From: JAHBNG01 sp039028975
GTDB taxonomy: Bacteria; Chloroflexota; Anaerolineae; Caldilineales; Caldilineaceae
Direction: 5' to 3'
DNA: 64,000 nt
NCBI GenBank assembly: GCA_039028975.1
Contig: JBCCHB010000021.1
Location: forward strand, 62,001 to 126,000
The translations under genes were made by a program, and so were the position numbers. Position 1 is the first letter of the stretch, and each line of letters opens with the position of its first letter. Shown piece after piece: positions 53,601 to 63,800 of the stretch. The notes under the pieces are model-generated. The model searched no databases, had not been told where the DNA came from, and was given only the letters and a program-made list of their open reading frames with translations.

Positions 53601-56600
53601 GAACTACACTTTGAGACGCAAATTAGCCCTTTGGAATTGAAGTGGCTAGCCGACCATCAGGTTTTTGAGACCACTGTAATGCCAGGTACTGCGTATGCTG
53701 AAATTGCAATGGCGGCGGGGGAAGTGGTCTTTAACTCTGCGGCCTTTAGCCTTCAAGATCTTCAAATTCTCCGAGCATTCAGTTTCCCTGAGAATAGGGC
53801 ACAAAGCGTCCAAACTGTGATAAAACCGGAATCAAACATCGACCTAAATTCTGGTGTTCATCAAGCATATCGATTTGAGTTTTATAGCTTAGCTGAGACC
53901 GATGATAAAAGGAGTGGTACAACCACGACCTGGGTTCTTCATGCAACGGCTCGTTTACAAGCGGAAGAAGCACAAAGTCCACGGGTAGACTTAGATTCTT
54001 GGCGCACTATGTGCCAAGTAGAAATTCCTGTAGAGTCTGTCTATCAGCGCATCGATCAACAGGGAATCATTTATGGCCCCAGCTACCGCACCATGCAATG
54101 CATATGGCAACAAGAGAATGGGGTCCAAGCACTAACCTTTATCGAAATGCCCGCTTCGGTTGAACAAGAGATGGCACACTATCAGATACACCCGGCTTTG
54201 CTAGATGCTGGCTCTCAGGTTGTGGAAGCTTTGTCCGATTCTGATCCATTAGAAAAAAGTTTTATTCCCGTAGGAATCGAACGAGTGGTTGTCTATGATC
54301 GTCCTGACCCACAGGTTTGGAGCGCAGTGCAACGGCGACCGTCGTCTGAAGACCAGCCCAATTTGATAGTGGCCGATTTTCACCTCTTTAATACAGACGG
54401 TGTACTCGTCGCCAGCATGGAAGGATTTCAGTTAAAAGATACAAATCGTGGGCGGATGCTAAGCGACGATGAAAGAGACTTATCAAGTTGGCTTTACCAA
54501 GTAGAGTGGCAGCCACAACCTTCTCTGCAAGCAGAAGAAACCGAGACACTGATGGCTAACTCCTCAGCTCGTCACTGGCTTATTCTGGCCGACAAGCAGG
54601 GGGTGGGACGTCAAGTACAGGCTCAATTTTACCAGCGCGGTGAAGCGAGTACGTTGGTCTTTCACGGGGATTCCGATGTTGAGCCTGCTGTTGATTCTCA
54701 AGCCAATCTTTCTACTCCGGATCGCTACATCAATGGATCGGATCCTGCTAGTATTCAATATCTTGTAGATTCGTTGCCATTCGATTTACACGGCATCATA
54801 AATTTGTGGAGTCTAGATTCGCTAGAACTGGATGAGGCAATATCCCTATACTCAGCTCCGTTTCAAAATGGGAATGTAGTCTCGCCCATAGGCACTGGAC
54901 GAAACGGCCGTTTTGGAAGCGACCGCAATATAGATACCACCACAATAGTTGGATGCGAAAGCACATTGTATCTCTTACAGGCCCTCAGCCAAGGCCGTTC
55001 GTCTCTGCCATCTCTTTGGTTGGTGACTAGAGGCGCTCAGGGCGTAATTCGTGAAGATGACCTTCCCGGTCTGGCTCAGTCACCACTTTGGGGCATGGGG
55101 AAAGTCATTGGGCTAGAGTATCCAGATATGCAAGTTGGCTGCATTGATCTTGGCCCAGAAGCAGAAGCAAAAGCAGTAAATGACGAAGCCCGAGCTTTAT
55201 GTGATGAAATCTTAGCAGAATTAGCCGAAGATCAGGTGGCCTTTCGCCGAGGGGCTCGGTATGTTGCCCGACTGAGGCGCTACGAGCAAGGCCACGAACA
55301 GGCTCAATCCGGATTGCCTCTTCCCAGCAATGGACCATTCCATTTGGTCACAAACCAACGTGGCAGCCTTGATGAGCTGAGCCTGGCATCGACACCCCGT
55401 TTAAAGCCGGGACCAGGCGAAGTCGAAATCCGCGTCCGGGTTGCCGGCCTCAACTTCCGCGACGTACTAAACGCTTTGGATATGTATCCAGGCGAACCGC
55501 CTCTTGGCATCGAATGTGCCGGTGAAATCAGCGGGCTTGGTGCAGGTGTATCAAGCTTTGCCCTTGGCGATCCGGTCATCGCCTATGCCTTTGACAGCTT
55601 AGGTGAATATGTGATCGTCAATGCGCAATTGGTTGCACCAAAGCCGAGCAATCTAAGCTTTGTCGAGGCTGCGACGATTCCCGTAGTCTTTTTGACTGCC
55701 TACTACTCCTTGCATATCCTGGCCCAGATAGCTGCTGGCGAGCGAATTTTGGTTCATGCTGCCGCGGGTGGTGTAGGGCTAGCGGCCAGCCAACTGGCCC
55801 ATTTAGCCGGTGCAGAAGTATTAGGTACCGCCAGCCCTCCCAAGTGGTCGGCCCTGCGCGAGCATGGTGTGCAGCACATAATGAACTCTCGTACACCTGA
55901 TTTTGCCGATGAATTTCTGCGTATGACAGAGGGGCAGGGCGTGGATGTTCTCTTAAATTCGTTGACCGGGGACGAGTTCATTGGCCAAAGTCTCGCAACG
56001 CTTACCTCCGGAGGACGCTTTTTGGAATTGAGTAAGCGGGGCATACGCTCACAAGAAGAGATGCAACAAGAACGACCAGATGTAACGTACACTATTATCG
56101 ATCTTGAGCATCTCTCTCAAACAGAGCCTGGGCTGATTCAAACAATGCTGCATGAGCTAGTAGATATGTTTGAAAAGGGGGCGCTCAAGCCACTACCCCT
56201 GATACAATTTCCAATTCAAAATGCTGTGGACGCATTTCGTACTATGCAGCAAGCCAAACACATTGGAAAAATTGTCCTCACCATGCCAGAGGCGTCTTCT
56301 TCGGAGAGTCCACAGTTAGACCAGTTAACCTTTTCTGATGGAGCCAGTTACCTAATCACGGGTGGCTTAGGGGGGCTGGGGCTTGTCTTGGCACGCTGGA
56401 TGGTCGAACGAGGTGCGCGAAATTTGGTACTAGTGAGCCGACGGGGTGCAACCTCAACCCATCAAGAGCAGTTGGATGCTTTGGAAGAGCTAGGCGCACA
56501 GCTTCTGGTCGCAAAAGCAGATGTAACCGATTCAACACAGATGGCCAAGCTAGTTGCCCAGCTTAAAGATTCGCATCCGCCCTTACGTGGTATTATCCAT

Positions 56601-57578
56601 GCCGCCGGCGTTTTGGAAGATGGGATTTTGCAGCAGATGACTTGGTCTCAATTTGAGTCGGTTATGGCCCCTAAAATGATTGGTGCCTGGAATTTACATC
56701 GTTTGACTCAAGGGCAGCCTCTAGACTTTTTTGTCCTATTTTCATCGCTAACATCGCTCATCGGCGCAGCTGGCCAGGCAAACTATGCAAGTGCCAATGC
56801 CTTTTTGGATGCCCTGGCACACTATCGCCATTCGCAAAAATTACCTGCCACGAGCGTTAACTGGGGGGCATGGGCAGAGGTTGGTATGGTCGCCGAACGC
56901 CAGCTCGAAAATTATTTTCGCCAGCGTGGGCAAGAGATGATTTTACCTGAAGAAGGGATGCAAATCTTAGAAGAGATGATGAGGCAAGAGCCAGCTCAAG
57001 TCGGCGTTGCATCGATCGAATGGTCTCTCTTTAGCGAAACGCACCCAACAGAATCCCCTTTCTACTCTGAGCTATCAACCGAAGCTGTGACGACGACACC
57101 AGAATCAGCCGGAGCAGAGTTCCAACAGCTCTGGTTAACTGCACCGGTAGATGAACAGCCAAGGCTATTGATCGATCTGGTTCGGACACAGATTGGAAAA
57201 ATATTAGGCCATCAAGAAGCTCAGGCGCTCAATGGTTCCAAGGGCTTTTTTGAGTTGGGCATGGACTCATTATCTTCAGTAGAATTGCGCAATCACCTAC
57301 AGACAAGCACAGGACTCAGACTGCCCAACACATTAGCCTTCGATTATCCCACGCTTGATACCTTAGTTGAATTCTTGACAGAAAAGCTAACGCTCTCCGC
57401 ATCACGATTCCTTCCTTCAGAATCGGTTGGCCATCGTGAACATACCAACGGGTCCGCAACAAAAAAATCTGTGGATTCTGAAACTCAGAAAGAAGTGAAT
57501 GATAGATCGGCAGACGAGAGTCAGGCCGATGTCATTGACGACATCGCCCGCCGCTTGGCAGAGCAGCTAAACTTATAG
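50664..57578 (+). CDS. Type I polyketide synthase, fully reducing module KS-AT-DH-ER-KR-ACP
   Basis: The product has 2304 residues, starting 87 nt after the NRPS stop. Domains: KS (about 12-440, Cys188 in QTACSTAL, EAHGTGTALGD, KSNIGH); AT (about 550-880, Ser675 in GHSLGEY, HAFH at 774-777, so malonyl-CoA); DH (about 965-1260, His998 in LADHQVFETTVMPG, Asp1181 in HPALLDAG); ER (about 1560-1880, AAAGGVGLAASQ); KR (about 1890-2080, TGGLGGLG, Tyr2041 in GQANYAS); ACP (Ser2202 in ELGMDSLSS). A polar C-terminal tail with a helix probably docks the next protein. It should add a fully saturated C2 unit to the NRPS starter. A 29-residue segment (1395-1423) in the KR structural part derives from a mobile repeat. 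Confidence 0.93.
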   Translation: MRESLDLDIRPTDIAVIGMSCRFPGADNPNVFWHNLRDGVESISFFTDQELEVNDRSLLNDPNYVKAGSVLNQIDFFDAAFFGINSKEAQLMDPQQRIFLECAWEAFEAAGYDPKAYDGLVGVYAGGGMNTYLINNVHPTYGFSPHRNFLESMSDLQVRLGNDHGFVSTRVSYKLDLKGPSVNVQTACSTALVAVHSACQSLIAGECDMALAGCVAIRVPDKVGYLYQEDMILSPDGHCRSFDAQAQGTVFGDGAGIVVLKLLEQAMADGDVVHAVIRGSAINNDGSMKAGYSAPSIKGQKAVVSEALAVAEVDASTISYLEAHGTGTALGDPVEVTALTQAYRETTQESGYCAIGSVKSNIGHLVEAAGMAGLLKTILALKEKVLPPTLHYSEPNPKIDFESSPFYVNAQLSQWIPRQSKNGEIPRRAGVSSFGMGGTNAHLILEEAPKIVPPHNQVERPYHLLTLNAKNEDALHDLAQRYEKFLSEHPNVSLADICFTANTGRRHFPHRLALVAHSPDQLRDQLAAFVSEGSEIELLVSSLEAQTDNRASSSKKIAFLFTGQGSQYEGMGYELYETQPVFRHALEQCDEILQEQISESLISILYSGIGDQGSDPLHREPLPTPHSQVSHPHSSAPNPLSQTQYTQPALFALEYALAQLWLSWGIQPDVVMGHSLGEYVAACVAGVFSLEDALRLVTDRGRLMQATEAGTMVAVMADEVQVLAALSNDTSKVSIAAVNSSQNTVISGKPEVVESVSARLEAQGIKTRKLDVSHAFHSALMEPILAEFRRAAEQVTYNSPQILLISNISGHLIDDEITSPDYWVRHIRQPVRFADSLITLQKQSIDIVLEIGPKPTLLGLANQLADQSVDQADSSVASPSWLMLASLRSNHSDWEVMLTTLGKLYMEGTEIDWVGFDGEYNRRRVALPTYPFQRQRYWIEPTQRNGLNRPVGSNLSIDALRHNKQHPLLGQLLKLAGTQELHFETQISPLELKWLADHQVFETTVMPGTAYAEIAMAAGEVVFNSAAFSLQDLQILRAFSFPENRAQSVQTVIKPESNIDLNSGVHQAYRFEFYSLAETDDKRSGTTTTWVLHATARLQAEEAQSPRVDLDSWRTMCQVEIPVESVYQRIDQQGIIYGPSYRTMQCIWQQENGVQALTFIEMPASVEQEMAHYQIHPALLDAGSQVVEALSDSDPLEKSFIPVGIERVVVYDRPDPQVWSAVQRRPSSEDQPNLIVADFHLFNTDGVLVASMEGFQLKDTNRGRMLSDDERDLSSWLYQVEWQPQPSLQAEETETLMANSSARHWLILADKQGVGRQVQAQFYQRGEASTLVFHGDSDVEPAVDSQANLSTPDRYINGSDPASIQYLVDSLPFDLHGIINLWSLDSLELDEAISLYSAPFQNGNVVSPIGTGRNGRFGSDRNIDTTTIVGCESTLYLLQALSQGRSSLPSLWLVTRGAQGVIREDDLPGLAQSPLWGMGKVIGLEYPDMQVGCIDLGPEAEAKAVNDEARALCDEILAELAEDQVAFRRGARYVARLRRYEQGHEQAQSGLPLPSNGPFHLVTNQRGSLDELSLASTPRLKPGPGEVEIRVRVAGLNFRDVLNALDMYPGEPPLGIECAGEISGLGAGVSSFALGDPVIAYAFDSLGEYVIVNAQLVAPKPSNLSFVEAATIPVVFLTAYYSLHILAQIAAGERILVHAAAGGVGLAASQLAHLAGAEVLGTASPPKWSALREHGVQHIMNSRTPDFADEFLRMTEGQGVDVLLNSLTGDEFIGQSLATLTSGGRFLELSKRGIRSQEEMQQERPDVTYTIIDLEHLSQTEPGLIQTMLHELVDMFEKGALKPLPLIQFPIQNAVDAFRTMQQAKHIGKIVLTMPEASSSESPQLDQLTFSDGASYLITGGLGGLGLVLARWMVERGARNLVLVSRRGATSTHQEQLDALEELGAQLLVAKADVTDSTQMAKLVAQLKDSHPPLRGIIHAAGVLEDGILQQMTWSQFESVMAPKMIGAWNLHRLTQGQPLDFFVLFSSLTSLIGAAGQANYASANAFLDALAHYRHSQKLPATSVNWGAWAEVGMVAERQLENYFRQRGQEMILPEEGMQILEEMMRQEPAQVGVASIEWSLFSETHPTESPFYSELSTEAVTTTPESAGAEFQQLWLTAPVDEQPRLLIDLVRTQIGKILGHQEAQALNGSKGFFELGMDSLSSVELRNHLQTSTGLRLPNTLAFDYPTLDTLVEFLTEKLTLSASRFLPSESVGHREHTNGSATKKSVDSETQKEVNDRSADESQADVIDDIARRLAEQLNL
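52522..52591. repeat. Degenerate CCCCA(A/C)T heptamer array inside PKS AT domain
   Basis: Units such as CCCCACG, CCCCACT, CCCAAGT, CTCCCAT, CCCCACT and CCCCAAT run in 7-bp steps. They encode a Pro/Ser/His-rich linker (PLPTPHSQVSHPHSSAPNPL) just before QTQYTQPALFALEYA in the AT domain. The matching linker of the second PKS holds a perfect array (59735-59771). Confidence 0.7.
54848..54933. repeat. Dispersed palindromic repeat, copy E, inserted in frame in PKS
   Basis: TATACTCAGCTCCGTTTCAA to GTTTTGGAAGCGACCGCAATATA matches copies A, B and D at both ends. It is read in frame without a stop and adds SLYSAPFQNGNVVSPIGTGR plus NGRFGSDRN between DEAI and DTTTIVGCESTLYL, in the KR structural subdomain. 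Confidence 0.8.
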
Positions 57579-57694
57579 AAATTGATCCTTCCGAGACTCC
57601 CACTTCATGGAAGATGGCTGTCAACCACCTGGATTCCCGTTGAACTAGCGAAAAATGACAATACCTGCTTAGCGGCCCGGCGGCGGATTCGGTA

Positions 57695-57751
57695 AATCCT
57701 CTTAATTCGTTGTTGATTCCACCACACAATGAACAACGTCTCAAGAGGATT
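57695..57751. other. Inverted repeat between the two PKS genes
   Basis: AATCCTCTT (57695-57703) pairs with AAGAGGATT (57743-57751), and inside it CGTTGTT (57708-57714) with AACAACG (57732-57738), separated by unpaired 4-nt bulges. It lies in the 275-nt gap, which otherwise shows no gene. No T-tract follows, so read-through into the second PKS is likely. Confidence 0.5.
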
Positions 57752-57853
57752 ACACGAATTTGTGGCTGGACGGTTGGTAGCGTCATGAATTAACAAGATT
57801 CGTCATGTCTTGATTAGTAGACTGGGAATTCATTCCTTGGCGACTGTGAGTTG

Positions 57854-60800
57854 ATGAGTATAGAAAAAATAATGAAAACCGATACCGACAATTATTACGC
57901 CACGCTAATGAGCAAGGCATCTCAACGTATTGCCGAACTGGAAACAGAGTTAACCCAATACAAGTCAACTCAATGTGAACCGATTGCTGTCATAGGGATG
58001 GGATGCCGTTTGCCGGGTGCCGAGAATGTGGCCGCCTTTTGGGAGCTTCTGCGTACTGGTGTTGATGCAATTGACGAAGTTCCTGTGGGCCGGTGGGATG
58101 TTGACGCTTACTATGATCCAGATGCCGATACGCCGGGCAAAACCTATAGTCGTGTCGGTGGTTTCCTCGATGCTGTCGATCAATTTGATGCATCCTTCTT
58201 TGGCATGTCTCCGCGCGAAGCGATTATGCTGGATCCCCAACAGCGTTTGCTCTTAGAAGTCATGTGGGAGACATTAGAAGATGCTGCTGTGCCGCCAGCC
58301 GCTTTGCCCAAAAAAACGGGTGTCTTTGTTGGCATCTCGACAAATGAATATTTAAACCATCTATTACAGCAAGGGACAGAGTACATTGATGCATATCTTG
58401 ATGTAGGAACTGCCTTTAGCACGGCGAGTGGGCGTCAATCCTATTTACTTGGGCTTACAGGTCCCTGTTTGTCTGTAGACACAGCCTGCTCCTCCTCGCT
58501 AACAACCGTTCACTTGGCCAGCCAAAGCCTTCGGCAAGGCGATTGCGATGCTGCATTGGCAGGTGGCGTTTCATTGATTCTTTCACCAGCCTACACCATC
58601 AATTTTTCCAAGGCCCGTATGTTATCGCCCGATGGTCGCTGCAAAACGTTTGATGCTGGTGCAAATGGATATGTTCGGGGCGAGGGTTGTGGCATGGTGT
58701 TGCTCAAACGCCTTTCTGACGCCCAAGCCGATGGTGATAACATTTTAGCCATTGTAAGGGGTTCCGCCATCAACCAAGATGGCCATACCAGTGGTCTGAC
58801 CGTGCCCAATGGTCCAGCTCAACAAGCTGTCATACGCCAAGCGTTGGCAGATGGGAATTTGCTACCAGACCAGGTCACTTTGATCGAGGCACACGGCACA
58901 GGGACTTCCTTGGGCGATCCTGTTGAAATGGGTGCATTGGGAGAAGTCTTTGGCGAGCGAGATACGCCCCTCTATGTTGGCTCTGTTAAAACAAATATGG
59001 GCCACTTGGAAGCATCGGCAGGGATTGCAGGATTTATAAAGGCGGTCTTGACATTACAACATAGAGAGATCCCACCCCACCTGAATTTTCATCAGCCCAG
59101 CCCGCGCATTGATTGGGATCAACTTTCCGTCACCATTCCAACCCAGCTTACGCCTTGGACAGCTCAGCAACGTGTTGCCGGCATTAGTTCATTTGGCTTT
59201 AGCGGAACCAACGCTCACGTTGTGGTAGAAGAAAGGCCACCTCAACCTGCACCTCAACCCAACGCAGAAGAGCAAGATGCAATCGACGAGCGGCCACTAC
59301 ATTTACTGACCCTCTCCGCAAAGAGCAATAGTGCCCTGCAAGCATTGGCCCATCAGATGGCAGAGACACTCGCCACGGATAACAACGTTTCCCTGGCTGA
59401 CATCTGCTACACAGCAAATAGCGGTCGTACTCACTTCACCCATCGGTTATGCATTTCCGCATCATCCCATGATGAACTCCGGAAGAAATTGTCAGAATGG
59501 TCTGTTGGCCAAACCCACCCCGAGTCATCTTACGAAACCAGCCAGGGAATTGTTCAAGGGATTGCACCAGAGAAAGAACCACGCATCGCTTTCCTTTTCA
59601 CAGGGCAGGGTTCACAATACGTTGAAATGGGTCGCGAGCTATATGAAACAGAACCGACTTTCCGAGCCACGATTGACCGATGTGATGCATTGCTGCAAGA
59701 GAGTCTGGGCAAATCCCTGATTACGTTACTTTATCCAATCCCCAATCCCCAATCCCCAATCCCCAATCCCCTCGACCAGACCCAATACACCCAACCTGCT
59801 CTCTTTGCCCTTGAATACGCTTTAGCTCAGTTATGGCTCTCTTGGGGGATTCAGCCGTCCATCCTTCTCGGGCATAGCGTGGGCGAAGTGGTAGCCGCCT
59901 GCGTTGCGGGTATTTTTAGCTTGGAAGATGGCATCAAGCTCATCGCTGCTCGTGGACGCTTTATGGGTGCGCTGCCACAGAATGGTGAGATGATATCAGT
60001 ACTAGCCAACAATGCGAGAGCAGAGCAAGCGATTGCATCGTATAAGGGCGAAGTCTCCATCGCCGCCATTAACGGCCCCGACAGCATCGTACTATCTGGC
60101 AAGCGGGAAGCTATTCAGGAAATTACTGAGCAATTGGCGGCTGAAAATATTCAGACGCGAAAATTGGCGGTCTCTCATGCGTTTCATTCACCACTGATGG
60201 AACCCATGCTCAATGATTTCCACCGAGTGGCAGCGACTATCACCTACCATAAACCCAAGCTTCGTCTTGTCTCGAACTGTACGGGCCAGCTTGCCGGTAA
60301 TGAGGTGATGACTCCTGAATACTGGGTGCAACATGTACGGGAAACGGTCCGCTTTGCTGATGGTATAGCCACCCTCAACGAACAGAATATTGATATCTTT
60401 TTGGAAATTGGGCCAAAACCAACTTTGCTGGGAATGGTCAAGAGTGGTAGAGCGGTAGAGCGGAACGCCCCTTCAACTCTGTTTAGTTTGTACGAAAAGC
60501 AAAGCGACTGGCAACAGATGTTGACCAGTTTGGGTGAACTACATGTTCAAGGAGTCAAAATCGACTGGGGCAAGGTTGACAAGCATCCTCAACGGCGTAA
60601 GGTCTCTTTACCGACTTATCCATTTCAAAGAGAACGTTTTTGGTTCGATGTCCCAAACAGAAGACAATCAGAGCATCTTCGCCCCCTATTGGACAGGATG
60701 GTAAAGCTACCTCGCCATAGTGAAACGGTCTTTGAAACTGAATTTAGCCTACTCAATTTTCCCTTTTTGGTTGATCATCAAGTATTTGGTGAAATCGTTT

Positions 60801-63800
60801 CACCAGCAGCTTGTCAATTGGCTTTGATTCTGAGCGCCGCAGATGTCTTGTCTGAGCAGGAAAGCACCAGACAACCCGATGCTGAGTTCACAACATACCA
60901 TCTGACCGATTTTCTTTTCGCCGCACCATTGCATATCCCTAATCACACTACACCTAACCGTGACGTAGAAGCGGATGCCAATAATGACATCCTTCAGAAC
61001 CACCGAACCGTGCAGGCGATTTTTAACCAAAACGATGTGGAGGTAATCAGCTTTACCTCCGTTGATGAGGAGCCGATTCGTCACGCAATCGGTCAGGTGC
61101 GTCATATCCACCATATCCAGGAGCAAGAGGCTACACCAGAAAATCTCTTGCTGGGCGACCTAAAAGAGCGCTGCCAGACGCAAGTTGAGCTATCAACTCT
61201 ATATGATTTCTTTCAAGGTATGGCTTTTGGCCCCAGCTTTCGATGGGTTTCCGAGCTATGGGTGGGCGATGGGGAAGCCATAGCCCACTTGCAGCCACCT
61301 GAAATGCTCTCCGGCTTATCCACCTATTTCCTGCATCCTGGTCTGCTCGATGCCTGTTTTCAAACTGCTGGGGCAACCCAGATTCACAGTACAGTCCCAG
61401 AAGCGACAATAGAGACGACAATTCCGTTTGCTATTGCTGAATTGGCCTGTTATGGCTCAGTCACCGGCTCATCATGGTGGTGTTATGCCAAAGAAATAGG
61501 AGCCAATCGCTGGGATATCTGGCTGTTGGATGAACAAGGTCATTGCCTCATCGAGATTCAGCGCTTTGAGGAACGTGCTGTATCACTCGAAGCAGTCAGG
61601 GCCAAAGCGATCTGGCATGATTGGCTCTATCGGATTGAGTGGCAGGCAGAACCACTTGATGAGTCAACTGAGTCAACGGTACCAACAGAGTTATCACATC
61701 ACCAGCTTCAGGGCGAGCTAGATGATGGATCCTGGCTCATTTTTACAGACTCGGAAGATGTGGGTGGGCTGTGGCAAGCAGGCAGTCTGCCCCAAATTCT
61801 GGTCAAGCCTAGCCATGAGTATCGCTTTGTTGAGCAAATCGAGCAAAGTGGTATCCGTCAAGTATGCCTAAATCCCCTACAAAGCGAAAACTTCGACCGT
61901 CTACTACAGGATGTTACGCCCTGTACTAGGGTCATCTATGCATGGGGAACCGACTTCCAAGCCAGTTTGGATCTCCCAGAAGCAGCTCGCCAGATCTATG
62001 GTGGGTTGCTACATTTGGTCCAGGCATTAGGCCGTGCTGGGTGGAACACGGAGCTGTGGGTCGTAACCCAAAATAGCCACTCTTTTTCCTCAGGCGAGCG
62101 TTCTTTGGCCCAAGTCGTATTGTGGGGCTTGGGTCGCACCATACGTGCTGAATATCCGGAGTTGCGTTGTCGGCTCTTTGATATAGGCGACACAGTTATG
62201 ACAGACTTGGCTAAAATTTTACGAGATGAAGCAATAGCCAATGTGGCTGATGAAGAAATCACCTATATTGAGGGACAGCGCTGTGTGCCTCGCCTTGCAC
62301 GCCATCTGCTTCTTCAGAACTCATCACCGACTGCAACAACTGCTTCGATTCGCCAAGGCAAGGAAGAAGGCCCCTTCCAAATCCGGCTTTCTGACTATGG
62401 AAGCCCCGATTATCTTCAACGACGGCCTCAGTCCCGTACTCGGCCAGGTGATCGTGAGGTTGAGATTGAAGTAAAGGCTGCGGGGTTAAATTTTCGCGAT
62501 GTGCTGAATGTATTGGGCATGTTACAAGATCATTACGCTGAAGAATTTGACATCCACCAAGCCTCTGAGCTAGCACTTGGCTTTGAATGTGCGGGAATCG
62601 TCACTGCCGTGGGTGAAGGGGTGATAGAGATAAACATCGGCGAACGAGTAATGGCTTTGGCCGAGGGTGGATTTGCCAGCCATATCAATGTGCCTGCCTT
62701 TGACGTAACACCCTTGCCCCAAGGAGTCAGCTTTGAAGAGGCAGCTACCATACCGATGGCTTTTCTGACTGCCTATCAAGGATTGGTTCAGTTAGCACAG
62801 CTACAGGAAGGTGAGCGGGTTCTCATCCACGCTGCGGCAGGAGGTGTCGGTCAGGCCGCTGTTCAACTGGCACAGGCCGTTGGTGCCGAGGTCTTTGGGA
62901 CTGCAAGTCAGAGCAAATGGTCATTCTTGCAAGAGCATGGGCTTGAGCATATCTACAATTCGCGAACGTTAGATTTTGCCAGCGAAATTATGGCTGACAC
63001 AGCCGGAGAGGGCGTGGATGTTGTTCTGAATAGCTTGTCTGGTGAGTTTATTGACAAAAGCGTCGAACTTTTAGGAACGGGTGGACGATTGGCGGAAATT
63101 GGCAAATTAGGCATATGGTCTCCCGCCAAGATTCATACCCAACGACCGGATGTGCATTATTACCCTTTTGAGATGGGCTCACAGAGCGACGAGCATTTTA
63201 TGCCTGTGCAAGATATGTTCTCTGAACTGGTGAGATTGTTCGACGCAGGCAAATTAAAGCCATTGCCCTACATTGTCTTCCCAGTTGAGCAGATCGGCGA
63301 AGCTGTACGCACGATGCAGCAAGCGAAACATGTAGGCAAAATTGTGCTTTCCTTTGAAACTGAAACCTACAAAACGGATGCTGATAAAACGGATGCCAGC
63401 GAAGAGACGAATCGCTCTATTGGCCCAATGCTATGCCCAAATAGCTCATATCTCATCACAGGTGGTCTTGGTTCCTTGGGGCTGCTTGTGGCCCAGAGTT
63501 TAGCGGAGGTGGGGGCGGGCCATCTGATCTTGACTAGTCGACGCCCATTGGCTTCTGATTCTGCCAAAGAGGAACTCATTGAAGAGCTGAAAGCAGCAGG
63601 CGTGACAGTTGAAATCGCCCAAGCAGACGTTTCCCAAAGAGGTGATGTAGAGCGTCTGCTCGTCACCTGCCAAAAGATTGCACCGTTGAAAGGGATTATC
63701 CATGCAGCTGGAGTTCTGGATGATGGGATATTGAGCCAACAGAGCGTTGAACGATTTGAGACAGTCATGCAATCGAAGATCCACGGTGCCTGGTATCTCC

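Noticed and set aside
57344..57356. CCCACG sequence in the end of the first PKS as a further SARP box
   Set aside because: Single copy (CCCACGCTT), no 11-bp partner and inside coding sequence.
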